Shown: in pieces, positions 44,638 through 54,278 of the stretch
Position numbering within the stretch: the stretch's first letter is position 1
Layout: the number at the start of each line of letters is the position of its first letter
Origin: Pontibaca salina
GTDB taxonomy: Bacteria > Pseudomonadota > Alphaproteobacteria > Rhodobacterales > Rhodobacteraceae
DNA length: 64,000 nucleotides
Direction: 5' to 3'
Assembly: GCF_016307205.1 (NCBI RefSeq)
Contig: NZ_JAEIJD010000001.1
Span: 124,001-188,000, forward strand
Notes under the pieces: generated by a model
Told to the model about the DNA's origin: nothing
The model's database searches: none
The model's input: only the letters and a program-made list of their open reading frames with translations
Translations under genes and position numbers: made by a program

Positions 44638-45372
44638 ATGACAGACGAGCATAAAACAGAAGAAACGCGCGCCCTGCGCCTTGGAATTGCCGGTCCCGTT
44701 GGTACCGGCAAAAGCTCAGTGATTGCCGCCCTGTGCCGCCATCTGCGCGATGAATTTGCCATTGGGGTGATCACCAATGACATCTACACCGACGAGGACG
44801 CGCGGTTCTTGAAATCAGAAGGCGTATTGCCCGAAGAGCGTATCCGCGCCGTCGAAACCGGTGCCTGCCCGCATACGGCGATCCGCGACGACGTGACGAT
44901 GAATCTGATGGCTGTCGAGGATATGGAGCGCGACTTTGCCCCGCTTGACATCGTGCTGGTGGAAAGCGGCGGCGACAATCTCACCGCGACTTTCTCGCCG
45001 GCGCTGGTCGATGCGCAGATCTTTGTGCTGGACGTGGCTGGCGGTGGCGATGTGGCGCGCAAAGGCGGGCCCGGAATCGGCCGGGCCGATCTGCTGGTCA
45101 TCAACAAGATCGATCTGGGCGAGCATGTGGATGTGGACGTCGTGCAAATGGTTACTGATGCTGAAAATGCGCGTGACGGTGCGCCGGTTCTACCCCTGTC
45201 GCGCAAGCGCCCAGAAACAGTGGAAAAACTGTGCGACTGGGTGCGGCAGATGCACAAGACCTACGCCGCCGGCGGACATATCCCCATTGATCCCGGCCCG
45301 ATGGCACCGCATCATCACCCGCACGCGGACAGCCATGAGCATGGACATCCCCACAGTCACAGCCACGACTGA
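44638..45372 (+). CDS. ureG: Urease accessory GTPase UreG with His-rich C-terminal tail
   Basis: A 244-residue SIMIBI GTPase. The P-loop is GPVGTGKSS at about residues 19-27, and ESGGDNL and NKIDLGEHV mark the GTP site; the CPH metal motif is in [11 protein letters not shown]. It delivers nickel to apo-urease. The last 20 residues hold ten His ([20 protein letters not shown]), a nickel store that may replace missing UreE. ATG at 44638 is preferred over GTG at 44635. The decayed nickel permease follows. Confidence 0.94.
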   Translation: MTDEHKTEETRALRLGIAGPVGTGKSSVIAALCRHLRDEFAIGVITNDIYTDEDARFLKSEGVLPEERIRAVETGACPHTAIRDDVTMNLMAVEDMERDFAPLDIVLVESGGDNLTATFSPALVDAQIFVLDVAGGGDVARKGGPGIGRADLLVINKIDLGEHVDVDVVQMVTDAENARDGAPVLPLSRKRPETVEKLCDWVRQMHKTYAAGGHIPIDPGPMAPHHHPHADSHEHGHPHSHSHD

Positions 45373-45419
45373 AGAAAGGCCAAGCGGAAAGGAAGCTCAT
45401 ATCTCAAGCCGATACCACC

Positions 45420-45860
45420 GCACAGCATCGCAAGACCGCTGATCGCTATCACCTTGGCCATCATTGGCCTTGTCGTCATCGGCTGGGGAGGGTTTTTCTG
45501 AGCGGTATTGCGCGGTAACTATCTTTTGCCGGGAGGCGGTGTATTCAGCACTGGCCTCGCCCTCACCGCATTTACGCTGGGATTGCGTCATGGGGTTGAC
45601 CCCGACCATATCGCCGCCATCGACAATGTGACGCGGCGAAACCCCTGATCATACATAAATCGCTGACGCGCTGGCCCGTCGCGGTTTGCTGGCGCGTATC
45701 CTCGCTCCGGTGGCTGCCGGGAGGACAAACCGTGGAAGATGTATCCCGTCGCCGCTCTCTTTGGTCTGGGTTTCGACACGGCGACAACGCTCGCGCTATT
45801 GGTGGTCGGCGCTAGTCTGCCGGATATTGGTTTAGAGCTTCCACATGTCCGGCGGACCTG
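45420..45860 (+). pseudogene. Frameshifted nickel/cobalt permease (NiCoT) remnant
   Basis: Pieces of a NiCoT protein are spread over at least two frames. TLAIIGLVVIGWGGFF ends in a stop near 45501. GLRHGVDPDHIAAIDNVTRR (about 45577-45640) matches the nickel-binding HxxxDH signature of transmembrane segment II and then meets TGA near 45648. Further on WKMYPVAALFGLGFDTATT (about 45733-45790) matches the conserved LFGLGFDTA signature. Several intervening parts are absent. So the gene is broken by frameshifts and deletions and cannot give a working transporter. It follows ureG. Confidence 0.8.
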
Positions 45861-46028
45861 CAAGGCCGCTTCGGCGGATGTGGATGCGCAAGGTTTTCCT
45901 TGGCTTTGTAGCCTACACTCGACCTACAAACGCTTCCTATTCAAAAACTTGCATCATGCGTTCGCATGATTTGTAGTTTCACACGCCCAGCGTGTGTTGG
46001 GATAAGTATCTGAATTTGTGGGGTTTTC

Positions 46029-46103
<75 letters not shown>

Positions 46104-46273
46104 GCCGTTGCAGCGGGTGACTAGACGCTATTTTAAGACCGTGCAAGCGCATTTTCACGATTCTGCTTCGGTTCCGCAATTAGCCCCCGAACGTGCGCGG
46201 TGCTTTCACCGCCATTGCAGAAACCGCGATGCAAAATCTGGACCGCAAGTGGCCAAGGCTGTAGGAGGGAACC

Positions 46274-46432
46274 ATGGCAGACAAACCCACACAGACCAGC
46301 CCGAACAAACCGGTGCAAAACCGGCAGGACAGACTCAAGGCAGCGTTGAAGGCCAACATGGCCAAGCGCAAAGCGCAGGCGCGTGCCCGGGCTGAAAACA
46401 CGGGTGATGAGTCAGGCAAGAGCGAGGACTAG
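46274..46432 (+). CDS. Conserved small basic protein upstream of murA
   Basis: A 52-residue, highly charged protein (MADKPTQTSPNKP at the start, NMAKRKAQARARAEN in the middle), with a perfect AGGAGGG site 7 bases before the ATG. I believe similar small Lys/Arg/Ala-rich proteins precede murA in related genomes. No known domain, no signal peptide. Stops 6 bases before murA and is probably co-transcribed. Function unknown. Confidence 0.7.
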   Translation: MADKPTQTSPNKPVQNRQDRLKAALKANMAKRKAQARARAENTGDESGKSED

Positions 46433-46438
46433 CAGCCC

Positions 46439-47707
46439 ATGGATTCAATTCTGGTAACAGGGAACGGGCCCCTTAATGGGCAGATCCCGATTGCGGGGGC
46501 CAAAAACGCCTGCCTGACGCTAATGCCCGCCACATTGCTGAGCGATGAACCGCTTACTTTGACCAATGCGCCACGGCTCAGCGACATTCGCACCATGACC
46601 GAACTGCTCGGGTCGCTTGGGGCCGAGGTTTGCAGCCTGCAGGACGGGCAGGTTCTGACCATGTCCAGCCACAATCTGAGCAACCACAAGGCCGACTATG
46701 AAATCGTGCGAAAAATGCGCGCGTCGATTCTGGTGCTGGGGCCGATGCTGGCCCGCGACGGTCATGCCATTGTCTCGCTGCCCGGCGGTTGCGCCATCGG
46801 CGCGCGACCTGTGGATTTGCACCTGCGTGCGCTAGAGGCGCTGGGAGCAGAACTGGATCTGCGGGACGGCTATGTCCATGCCAAGGCGCCGGGCGGCCTG
46901 AAAGGGGGGCACATCGACTTTCCCGTGGTCTCGGTGGGCGCGACCGAAAATGCCCTGATGGCGGCGACGCTGGCGCGCGGCACGACGGTGATCGAAAACG
47001 CCGCGCGCGAACCCGAAATCGTTGATTTGGCGGAATGCCTCGGGCGCATGGGGGCGCAGATCGAAGGCGCGGGAACCGGTACTATCACCGTTCAGGGGGT
47101 GGAGCGCCTGCACGGCGCGACCCACCCTGTTGTGACCGATCGGATCGAACTGGGCACCTATATGCTGGCTCCCGCGATCTGCGGCGGCGAGGTCGAACTA
47201 TTGGGCGGACGCTATGATCTGGTCGGGGCCTTTTGCGACAAGCTTGACGAGGCTGGGGTGGAAGTCACCGAAACCGCAAATGGCTTGCGCGTGAAACGGC
47301 GCAGCGATCATGTGCGAGCGGTGAATGTAACAACCGAGCCCTTCCCCGGCTTCCCCACCGATCTTCAGGCGCAGATGATGGCGCTGCTGGCCACTGCCGA
47401 CGGGGTCAGCGTTCTCGAAGAAACCATCTTTGAGAACCGCTTTATGCATGCGCCGGAGTTGATCCGCATGGGCGCAGATATTGACGTTCACGGCGGCACC
47501 GCTACGGTCACCGGTGTCGAGCGGCTGAAAGGTGCGCCGGTCATGGCGACGGATCTGCGCGCAAGCGTGTCGCTGATCTTGGCCGGGCTGGCGGCCGAAG
47601 GGGAAACCCTTGTCAGCCGGGTCTATCATCTGGATCGCGGCTATGAGCATGTGGTGCGCAAGCTGCAAGGTGTGGGCGCGAAAATAGAACGGATCAAGGG
47701 CAAGTGA
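46439..47707 (+). CDS. murA: UDP-N-acetylglucosamine 1-carboxyvinyltransferase
   Basis: A 422-residue MurA, which makes the first committed step of peptidoglycan synthesis by adding enolpyruvate to UDP-GlcNAc. The phosphate-binding [15 protein letters not shown] is at residues 20-34, and the fosfomycin-target Cys118 is in [16 protein letters not shown]. The protein therefore should be fosfomycin-sensitive. Its stop overlaps the GTG start of the DUF2948 gene (GTGA). Confidence 0.96.
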   Translation: MDSILVTGNGPLNGQIPIAGAKNACLTLMPATLLSDEPLTLTNAPRLSDIRTMTELLGSLGAEVCSLQDGQVLTMSSHNLSNHKADYEIVRKMRASILVLGPMLARDGHAIVSLPGGCAIGARPVDLHLRALEALGAELDLRDGYVHAKAPGGLKGGHIDFPVVSVGATENALMAATLARGTTVIENAAREPEIVDLAECLGRMGAQIEGAGTGTITVQGVERLHGATHPVVTDRIELGTYMLAPAICGGEVELLGGRYDLVGAFCDKLDEAGVEVTETANGLRVKRRSDHVRAVNVTTEPFPGFPTDLQAQMMALLATADGVSVLEETIFENRFMHAPELIRMGADIDVHGGTATVTGVERLKGAPVMATDLRASVSLILAGLAAEGETLVSRVYHLDRGYEHVVRKLQGVGAKIERIKGK

Positions 47708-48174
47708 GCAGAGACGCAACATTTGAAGAGGGGCGCGAGGTTCCGTTGAACCTTGGCGCGCTGGAGGCAGAGGATCTACAAGTCATCTCCTCGTTGGCAC
47801 AGGATTCGGTGTTTCCCATGACTGAAATGTCGTGGACTCCGGCGCGGCACCGTTTCGCGATCCTGCTCAATCGCTTTCGTTGGGAAGACGAGGGCCGAAA
47901 CCGCCACGCTCCGCAGCGGGTGCGCTCACTTTTGGTGGTGGATAACGTACGACATGTTTCCAGCCAAGGGTTGGATCGCAGCGACAAGGATGTGATCCTT
48001 TCGCTTTTGTCGATCAGCTTTGAGCCGTCCGACGAGGTCAGCGGAACGGTCCTTCTCATCCTCGCGGGGGACGGTGCAATCCGTCTGGATGTTGAAACGC
48101 TGGAGATCTCGCTCAAGGACGTGACTCGGCCTTATGTCGCTCCGTCCGGCAAGACACCCGAACACAACGATTGA
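47704..48174 (+). CDS. DUF2948 family protein
   Basis: A 156-residue protein with the DUF2948 pattern: [38 protein letters not shown] and a beta-rich second half ending in the [14 protein letters not shown] segment. Function unknown. GTG start overlaps murA; it precedes hisD. This place between murA and hisD is conserved in alphaproteobacteria. Confidence 0.85.
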   Translation: MSRDATFEEGREVPLNLGALEAEDLQVISSLAQDSVFPMTEMSWTPARHRFAILLNRFRWEDEGRNRHAPQRVRSLLVVDNVRHVSSQGLDRSDKDVILSLLSISFEPSDEVSGTVLLILAGDGAIRLDVETLEISLKDVTRPYVAPSGKTPEHND

Positions 48175-48257
48175 TCGCCACGACACCGATACATGTTCGC
48201 GCGCCTTGAGCCTGCCTCTGCGCATCTCTAAAAGAGCATCCTAACTGGAGCTTTGCC

Positions 48258-49559
48258 ATGCCTATAACGCTGACCACCACCCAGCCCGACTTTGACGCGC
48301 GTTTTACCGCTCTACTGGGCGCCAAACGCGAGGACAGTCCCGATGTTGACGCTGCCGTGGCCGAGATCATCGCCGATGTCCGGACGCGCGGTGATCAGGC
48401 GCTGATCGAACTGACCGCCCGCTTCGACAGATTGGAGCTGACAGCAGAGCGCCTGGCATTTTCGCCTGAAGAAATCGCTCAGGCCATTGCGCAGGTCTCG
48501 GACCCGGAGCGTGCCGCGCTGGAACTGGCCGCCGAGCGCATCCGCGCCTACCACGCCCGCCAGATGCCCGAAGATGCGCAATGGACTGACAAAACCGGTG
48601 CAACCCTTGGCTGGCGCTGGACGCCGGTTTCTGCGGCCGGGCTTTACGTGCCGGGTGGGTTGGCTTCGTATCCGTCATCAGTGTTGATGAACGCGATTCC
48701 GGCCAAGGTGGCAGGTGTTGAACGCCTTGCTGTGGCGGTGCCAACGCCCGATGGTGTGATCAATCCTCTGGTGCTTCTGGCCGCGCAGATCGCGGGCGTT
48801 GACGAGATCTATCGCGTCGGCGGCGCGCAGGCGGTGGCGGCGCTGGCTTATGGAACCGAAACCATCGCCCCCGTGGACAAAATCACCGGCCCCGGAAACG
48901 CTTATGTCGCGGCCGCCAAACGCCGGGTGTTCGGCAGGGTCGGGATCGACATGATTGCCGGTCCCTCGGAAATTCTGGTGATCGCGGATCGCAATAACGA
49001 TCCCGACTGGATCGCGCTGGATCTGCTCAGTCAGGCCGAGCACGACGAAAGCGCGCAGTCTTTGCTGATCACCGATGACGCCGATTTCGCGCAACTGGTG
49101 ATCAAGGCGGTGGACCGGCGGTTGGAAACGCTGGAACGGCGGGCAATCGCGGGGGCCAGTTGGCGCGATTATGGCGCGGTCATCGTGGTTCGCAATCTCG
49201 ACGAGGCGGCGGCACTGTCAAACCGGATCGCACCGGAGCATCTGGCCCTATGCGTCTCAGAACCGCAGCGGCTGGCCGACCAATGCATTCATGCCGGAGC
49301 GATTTTTCTCGGTCAGTGGACGCCCGAAGCGATCGGCGATTACGTCGCTGGACCGAATCACGTTCTGCCCACCGCGCGCTCGGCCCGGTTTTCATCGGGG
49401 TTGTCGGCGCTGGATTTCCTTAAGCGTACCACCCTGACCCGTATGAGTCCGGAAGCGCTGCACGCCACCGGCCCAGCCGCTGAGACGCTTGCGCAATCCG
49501 AGAGCCTTGAGGCGCACGGCCTGTCGGTGCGCGCCCGTCTCGATCATCTGAACAGGTAG
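48258..49559 (+). CDS. hisD: Histidinol dehydrogenase
   Basis: A 433-residue zinc enzyme that oxidises histidinol to histidine in two NAD-dependent steps. Landmarks are WRWTPVSAAGLYVPGGLASYPSS, the AGPSEILVIAD loop, QAEHDESAQS with zinc and catalytic residues, and VLPTARSARFSSGLS. The upstream gene is DUF2948, 83 bases away, leaving space for its own promoter. UPF0262 follows 7 bases after the stop. Confidence 0.96.
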   Translation: MPITLTTTQPDFDARFTALLGAKREDSPDVDAAVAEIIADVRTRGDQALIELTARFDRLELTAERLAFSPEEIAQAIAQVSDPERAALELAAERIRAYHARQMPEDAQWTDKTGATLGWRWTPVSAAGLYVPGGLASYPSSVLMNAIPAKVAGVERLAVAVPTPDGVINPLVLLAAQIAGVDEIYRVGGAQAVAALAYGTETIAPVDKITGPGNAYVAAAKRRVFGRVGIDMIAGPSEILVIADRNNDPDWIALDLLSQAEHDESAQSLLITDDADFAQLVIKAVDRRLETLERRAIAGASWRDYGAVIVVRNLDEAAALSNRIAPEHLALCVSEPQRLADQCIHAGAIFLGQWTPEAIGDYVAGPNHVLPTARSARFSSGLSALDFLKRTTLTRMSPEALHATGPAAETLAQSESLEAHGLSVRARLDHLNR

Positions 49560-49566
49560 GCTGCCC

Positions 49567-50046
49567 ATGTCGCATATCATTGATATCGTTCTTGATGACT
49601 CGGGATTGCCGACACCGACGCCGGAAATCGAACAAGAGCGCAAAGTCGCCATATTCGACATTCTCGAAGATAACAGCTTTGTGCTGCCGGGCAGTGACGA
49701 CCGCCCAGCGCCCGAGGGACCCTATCGGGTGAATCTGTCGATTCGGGACAAGCGGCTGGTGTTCAGCGTACAGACCGAGAGTGGCGACAGCGCCGCAGAA
49801 TTCCACCTGTCCCTGGGGCCGTTCCGGCAAGTTGTTAAAGATTACTTTCAGATTTGCCAAAGCTACTTCGAAGCAGTCAAAACCTTGCCGCCCAGCCAGA
49901 TCGAAACCATCGACATGGCCCGGCGCGGGATCCACGATGAAGGTAGCCGGGTGCTGCAGGAACGATTGAACGGCAAGGTCGAGATCGATAATCATACCGC
50001 TCGCCGCCTATTCACGCTGGTCTGCGTGCTGCATTTCGGGGGCTGA
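49567..50046 (+). CDS. UPF0262 family protein
   Basis: A 159-residue protein of the uncharacterised UPF0262 family, restricted mainly to alphaproteobacteria. Diagnostic stretches are MSHIIDIVLDD, RKVAIFDILEDNSFVL and SLGPFRQVVKDYFQICQSYF, and the end is FTLVCVLHFGG. No catalytic motif is apparent. It is directly joined to the LMW phosphatase gene: stop followed by ATG with no gap, so the two are made together. Confidence 0.9.
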   Translation: MSHIIDIVLDDSGLPTPTPEIEQERKVAIFDILEDNSFVLPGSDDRPAPEGPYRVNLSIRDKRLVFSVQTESGDSAAEFHLSLGPFRQVVKDYFQICQSYFEAVKTLPPSQIETIDMARRGIHDEGSRVLQERLNGKVEIDNHTARRLFTLVCVLHFGG

Positions 50047-50508
50047 ATGGCCGAGCCGCTTCCTCAGTCGGTGCTGTTTTGCTGCGATCATAACGCAATA
50101 CGGTCACCGATGGCCGAGGGCATTATGAAAAAGTTCTACGGCACCGGCACCTATGTGCAGTCAGCCGGCGTCAGCACCGATATGGAGGTCGACGGCTTTG
50201 CGGTCGCTGTCTGCGACGAGATCAATGTCGAGCTGTCACGTCACCGGTCACGGTCTTTCGACGAGATGGAGGAATGGGGCGATGATCTGGGGTCATTCGA
50301 TCTTGTCGTGGCGCTGTCCCCCGCAAGCCAGCGCCGCGCGCTGGAACTGACGCGATACTTTCACCTGGAGGTGGTTTATTGGCCTATTCTCGACCCCGCC
50401 GGATTGGGCGAGGCACGTGCAGAGAAGCTGGTACATTACCGACAGTCGCGCGATCAGATCATCACCCATCTGAAAAAAAAATGGGGCGAGCCGACAGAGG
50501 GTGCCTGA
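50047..50508 (+). CDS. Low-molecular-weight protein tyrosine phosphatase-like protein
   Basis: A 153-residue protein of the LMW-PTP/arsenate reductase fold. The P-loop C(X)5R is Cys13 to Arg19 in FCCDHNAIRSPMAEG, and a possible acid Asp lies in ILDPAGLGE. Whether it removes phosphate from proteins or reduces arsenate is unknown. It starts directly after UPF0262 and precedes infA. This pairing is conserved and suggests a shared control function. Confidence 0.85.
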   Translation: MAEPLPQSVLFCCDHNAIRSPMAEGIMKKFYGTGTYVQSAGVSTDMEVDGFAVAVCDEINVELSRHRSRSFDEMEEWGDDLGSFDLVVALSPASQRRALELTRYFHLEVVYWPILDPAGLGEARAEKLVHYRQSRDQIITHLKKKWGEPTEGA

Positions 50509-50668
50509 TCGGCCCCGGATGGCCGAGAATCACGCAGGAAAAACAGCAAAATCGCGCGACGGTGCGAAAACCTCCGGGCCTGTCAATTGCTCTCTTGAAA
50601 ATCAGGGCATTTAGGCCCATCTAAGCCAGCGAACCGCTTATCGCGGAGCAATTACATATGGAGACAAC

Positions 50669-50887
50669 ATGGCCAAGGAAGACACGCTTGAATTCCCCGG
50701 TGTCGTGAAAGAACTCCTGCCCAATGCGACATTTCGGGTCGAGCTTGAAAATGGCCATGAAATTATCGCACACACGGCAGGCAAGATGCGCAAAAACCGC
50801 ATCCGCGTTCTGGCAGGCGACAAGGTGCAGGTCGAAATGACCCCCTACGATCTGACCAAGGGTCGGATCAACTATCGTTTCAAGTAA
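50669..50887 (+). CDS. infA: Translation initiation factor IF-1
   Basis: A 72-residue S1-like OB-fold protein. The whole sequence from [11 protein letters not shown] through [23 protein letters not shown] matches IF-1. It binds the A-site of the 30S subunit in initiation. ATG at 50669 follows a GGAGAC site. maf starts 13 bases later. Confidence 0.97.
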   Translation: MAKEDTLEFPGVVKELLPNATFRVELENGHEIIAHTAGKMRKNRIRVLAGDKVQVEMTPYDLTKGRINYRFK

Positions 50888-50900
50888 ACGCCACCGACCC

Positions 50901-51479
50901 GTGACGTTTATTCTGGGATCCGCCAGTCCGAGACGACTCGACCTGCTGGCGCAGTTGAACGTCACGCCGGATGCGATTCGCCCCCCGGACATCAACGAAA
51001 CTCCTCAAAAGGGTGAGTTGCCCCGGCCTTATTGCATGCGCATGGCGCTGGAAAAGGTACGGGCAGTTCCATCGTACACAGAAGATCTGGTGCTCTGCGC
51101 TGATACTACTGTGGCGATGGGGCGGCGTATCCTGGGCAAACCCGCCGACGCCGAAGAGGCCGCGCGTTTTCTGCGCGCGCTGTCAGGACGGCGGCACCGG
51201 GTCGTGACCGCAATTGCCCTGCGCCGCGGGGAGCAAATCTGGCGGCGTGACGTTGTCAGCCAAGTCCGGATGAAACGCCTGAGCGAAGCTGAGCTCAACG
51301 ACTATCTTGCCACCGGCGATTGGCAGGGCAAAGCTGGCGGCTACGGCATTCAGGGTCCGGCCAGCGCATTCATTCCGTGGATCAGCGGATCGTTCACCGC
51401 AATTGTCGGCCTGCCGCTGGCCGAAACCGCCACCCTGTTGCAGACAGCGGGCTATCCCCTGTATCAGGGCCGTACATGA
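50901..51479 (+). CDS. Maf nucleoside triphosphate pyrophosphatase
   Basis: A 192-residue Maf protein that hydrolyses non-canonical or modified NTPs to NMP. Motifs are [12 protein letters not shown] at the N terminus, [31 protein letters not shown] and [21 protein letters not shown]. Start is GTG. Its stop overlaps the RNase G-like start as ATGA. Confidence 0.92.
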   Translation: MTFILGSASPRRLDLLAQLNVTPDAIRPPDINETPQKGELPRPYCMRMALEKVRAVPSYTEDLVLCADTTVAMGRRILGKPADAEEAARFLRALSGRRHRVVTAIALRRGEQIWRRDVVSQVRMKRLSEAELNDYLATGDWQGKAGGYGIQGPASAFIPWISGSFTAIVGLPLAETATLLQTAGYPLYQGRT

Positions 51480-52498
51480 AGGGCCGGACCATCATACTCG
51501 ATCACTTGCAAGGGCGCGAAACCGCCGCCCTGATGGTCGATGGTCGCCTTGAGGATCTGCTGATCGCCAGTGACGCCCCTGCCCCCGGCACGATCTACCG
51601 TGCGCGTACCGACCGCCCCGTCAAGGGCCAGGGCGGCGTCTTTCTGACCACCAGCGATGGCCCCGCCTTTTTGCGCAAGGTTAAAGGCTTGGCGCCCGGC
51701 GACCGCTTATTGGTGCAGGTCAGTGGATATGCCGAACCCGGCAAGGCGATACCGGTCACACAGAAACTACTGCTCAAGAGCCGTTACGCCATCATCACAC
51801 CCGATGCGCCGGGCCTGAATATATCGCGCACGATTCGCGACGAAGAAGAACGCGTCCGCCTGCTGGAAATCGCTCATGACACCATGGCAGACTCGTCATT
51901 CGGGCTGATCTTGCGGTCGTCCTGTGCCGGAGCCGATGACGACGCCATCGCCGCCGATATCACGGCAATGAAAACATTGGCTGATCAGCTCCTGAATGAC
52001 GATTCGGATGCACTGGAAACATTGGTCGATGGTGACGGACCACATGCGCTGGCATGGCGCGAGTGGACCGATCCGGCCGAGATTGTCACTGATGCGGGTG
52101 CGCTGGAAACCCATGATGTCATAACCGCGATCGACACGGCGCTAGGTTCTCGCGAACCGCTTACCGGGGGTGCGGTGCTGTTCATCGAACCCACACGCGC
52201 CCTTGTCGCTGTAGACGTCAACACCGGCACTGACCTGTCGCCTGCGGCGGGGCTGAAAGCCAACCTGGCCTGCGCCCGTACCCTGCCCCGCGCCCTGCGC
52301 ATTCGCGGTCTTGGCGGCCAGATCACGTTGGATCTGGCTCCGATGCCCAAGAAAGAGCGGCGCCTGTTCGAAACCACGCTACGCGCTGCGTTGCGCGCCG
52401 ATGGCGAAGAAACGATACTGGCCGGCTGGACCCCGCTCGGCCATTACGAACTGCAACGCAAACGCGGCCGCGTGCCTCTGCGCGAGATTTCTCGATGA
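51476..52498 (+). CDS. Short ribonuclease E/G family protein
   Basis: A 340-residue member of the RNase E/G family, distinct from the full rne at 17654-20332. It has the catalytic domain with Asp in [11 protein letters not shown] and [11 protein letters not shown], but stops before the zinc-link and small domain. The N-terminal S1 region is reduced. So it may act on fewer substrates or need partners. Starts with the ATGA overlap after maf; yacG follows with the same overlap. The long frame open to 51320 is maf in another frame and was not used. Confidence 0.88.
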   Translation: MKGRTIILDHLQGRETAALMVDGRLEDLLIASDAPAPGTIYRARTDRPVKGQGGVFLTTSDGPAFLRKVKGLAPGDRLLVQVSGYAEPGKAIPVTQKLLLKSRYAIITPDAPGLNISRTIRDEEERVRLLEIAHDTMADSSFGLILRSSCAGADDDAIAADITAMKTLADQLLNDDSDALETLVDGDGPHALAWREWTDPAEIVTDAGALETHDVITAIDTALGSREPLTGGAVLFIEPTRALVAVDVNTGTDLSPAAGLKANLACARTLPRALRIRGLGGQITLDLAPMPKKERRLFETTLRAALRADGEETILAGWTPLGHYELQRKRGRVPLREISR

Positions 52499-52680
52499 AG
52501 TGCCCTTTATGTCAGACGCCCACCGACCGTAACTGGCGGCCTTTCTGTTCTGCCAGCTGCGCCGATCTTGACCTTGTCAAATGGCTCCGCGGCTCATACG
52601 CGATCGCATCGCACGAGCCCGAAGATATTGAGCAGGCTCAACAGCAGCTATGCGAGCGCTTAGATAAACCGAATTTATAG
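52495..52680 (+). CDS. yacG: DNA gyrase inhibitor YacG
   Basis: A 61-residue zinc protein with the motif [10 protein letters not shown] then FCSASCADLDLVKWLRGSY, four Cys in the usual order. It binds GyrB and blocks DNA binding. It is the last gene of infA-maf-rng-like-yacG and overlaps the upstream gene as ATGA. Confidence 0.93.
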   Translation: MKCPLCQTPTDRNWRPFCSASCADLDLVKWLRGSYAIASHEPEDIEQAQQQLCERLDKPNL

Positions 52681-53100
52681 GCCTTAACTCACCGATTCCG
52701 CACCGAATCCCGAGATTTATCTGAGGTCATGCCTCAGAATTTCTATATATAACCGCGGAAAGCGCCGCCGATTTCTCCGGGATGGTTTAAAACCTGCCGA
52801 GATGGCACTGCGAACTATTTGCGGTTTTCGACGTCTCTGATTGTCCAAGGTCGTTTAGTTTTTTCTCAAGGCTCTGTGTCAAACCGCTTGGTCACTGACC
52901 CCGTTAAGAACGCGCGCCTGGCACACCTGTTTGGTCAATGGCTACAGAGAAGTTTAGCCTGCCTTCAGCGGCCAGTCCGGCAGTTTTCACTGAGCCAGCA
53001 AATTCAAACTCTTCGAGCGCGCCATTTATCAAAATCGCTCTGGACACTGCCTCCTGCAGCGCCTAGAACGCCTGCACCCAAAGGCCCAAGCCTTTCCCAT
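52681..53100. other. 420-base AT-richer spacer before tRNA-Phe
   Basis: No gene recognised. A hairpin CTGAGG-TCATG-CCTCAG at 52721-52737 may end the infA-yacG operon. The remaining sequence up to the tRNA-Phe has no open frame of note that looks coding, and is visibly richer in AT than the flanks. Confidence 0.5.
52721..52737 (+). terminator. Weak terminator-like hairpin after yacG
   Basis: CTGAGG (52721-52726), loop TCATG, CCTCAG (52732-52737), followed by AATTTCT. Short stem and poor T-run, so low confidence. Confidence 0.45.
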
Positions 53101-53175
53101 GCCCGGGTAGCTCAGGGGTAGAGCAGTGGATTGAAAATCCTCGTGTCGGTGGTTCGATTCCGCCCCCGGGCACCA
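53101..53175 (+). tRNA. tRNA-Phe (anticodon GAA)
   Basis: Acceptor GCCCGGG/CCCGGGC, D-arm AGCTCAGGGGTAGAGCA, anticodon loop TTGAAAA with anticodon GAA, T-arm with GTTCGATTC, and encoded CCA. One T-T mismatch is in the anticodon stem (GTGGA/TCCTC). An integrase gene begins 62 bases after it, the usual arrangement for elements inserted in tRNA genes. Confidence 0.95.
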
Positions 53176-53236
53176 CATCTTCAGCTAACTCATTGGTTTT
53201 ACTCCAACTTTTAACATTTGTTAGGAGCCGTAGACC

Positions 53237-53800
53237 ATGTCGGAGACCATTTCCCCCGCGTTTACCTTCGTCAAAGATGGTGTTTTCTACTTCAGCCGTC
53301 GCATCCCGAAAGAGCTGAAGCCTCACTACACGTCCCCTCGGATCACTTATTCGCTTCGCATAAGGTCCGCGAAGATCGCCGAAGCCAGAGCGAGAGGCGC
53401 TGCGGATCAGCTTGACGAGTACTGGTATCATCTGAGGTCTCGTGAGGTGACGTTGCCCGGGAAGCATATGCTGAGGCAGAGGAGAATCTCTGCTGGAGCG
53501 ACCTTTGCCGATCACACTCCCACTATCTCAGCGTCATCTGTTCTGCTGTCTGAAGCTGTCGGCATTTATCTGCATCACAAGGGCAAGGATCGCCCCGTGA
53601 CATTCCACAGAGCGGCTGAGAGGGCCTGTGGCTACGTGATAGATGCCCGCGGGGACAAACACCTCGACGCGTACACCAAGGCTGACGCCAACGCCTTTCG
53701 TGACGTCTTGATCGCTCGTGGCCTTGCAGGCAGCAGCATCACTAGGATCTTTGGCACCGTACGGGCCGTGACGAACTTTGCCGCGAGCGAAGCGCTGCCC
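53237..53800 (+). pseudogene. Truncated site-specific integrase
   Basis: About 188 residues are readable. The N terminus SPAFTFVKDGVFYFSRRIPKELK is the start of phage-type tyrosine integrases, and a core-binding SAM-like domain follows (SEAVGIYLHHKGKDRPVTFHRAAERACG, GLAGSSITRIFGTVRAV). The catalytic domain with the R-H-R-H-Y residues is missing. At about 53795 the frame passes into an IS5-like transposase tail. Position next to tRNA-Phe indicates that the intact element used the tRNA end as attachment site. Confidence 0.85.
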
Positions 53801-54048
53801 AGATCGGGCCATGGGTCATTCAGATTGTGAAGCGCTCCGACACGGCCAAAGGTTTCGGGGTGACCCCACGAAGCTGGGTTGTCGAACGCACCTTCGCCTG
53901 GCTTGCGTGTTGCCGCCGATTGGCCAAGGATTGGGAGAAAACCATCGAAAGCGCTGATGCATGGGCCCTCATCGCTCATATCCGGCGGCTGACGAGACAT
54001 CTCGCAAGGCCATGAATTACTTCATCCCATTTTGAATCGGACGCTCAG
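53801..54048 (+). pseudogene. IS5-family transposase C-terminal fragment
   Basis: The frame joins the integrase at about 53801. From PWVIQIVKRSD on it matches IS5-type transposases, including GFGVTPRSWVVERTFAWL and RRLAKDWEKTIESADAW, with its stop at 54013-54015. The sequence CATTTTGAATCGGACGCTC at about 54028-54046 fits the right terminal repeat. The 5' three quarters are missing, so the insertion and a deletion removed the integrase catalytic domain and most of the IS. Confidence 0.8.
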
Positions 54049-54278
54049 ACGAAATGAATATTTAAAATTCTGCTGATTGGCTTTCACAGAGCCTTGTAGG
54101 CAGTGTTGTTCGATATCGTGCGTCAAACGAAAAGGGAAAGGTTCTGCCCGGATGGGCGGAGAGTTGACCTTCGCCGCGGGCGGCCTGCGATCGCCCGCCA
54201 TCTCGGAAAGCTGGCCTTCGAGAAGTAAATTGTCACCTTGGTGTTTCTGTTATCACTGAAGCGGGGTGCCGGATTTTG
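54049..54278. other. Decayed spacer between IS remnant and transporter fragment
   Basis: About 230 bases without a recognised gene or repeat. It may hold the lost 5' half of the transporter. Confidence 0.4.
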
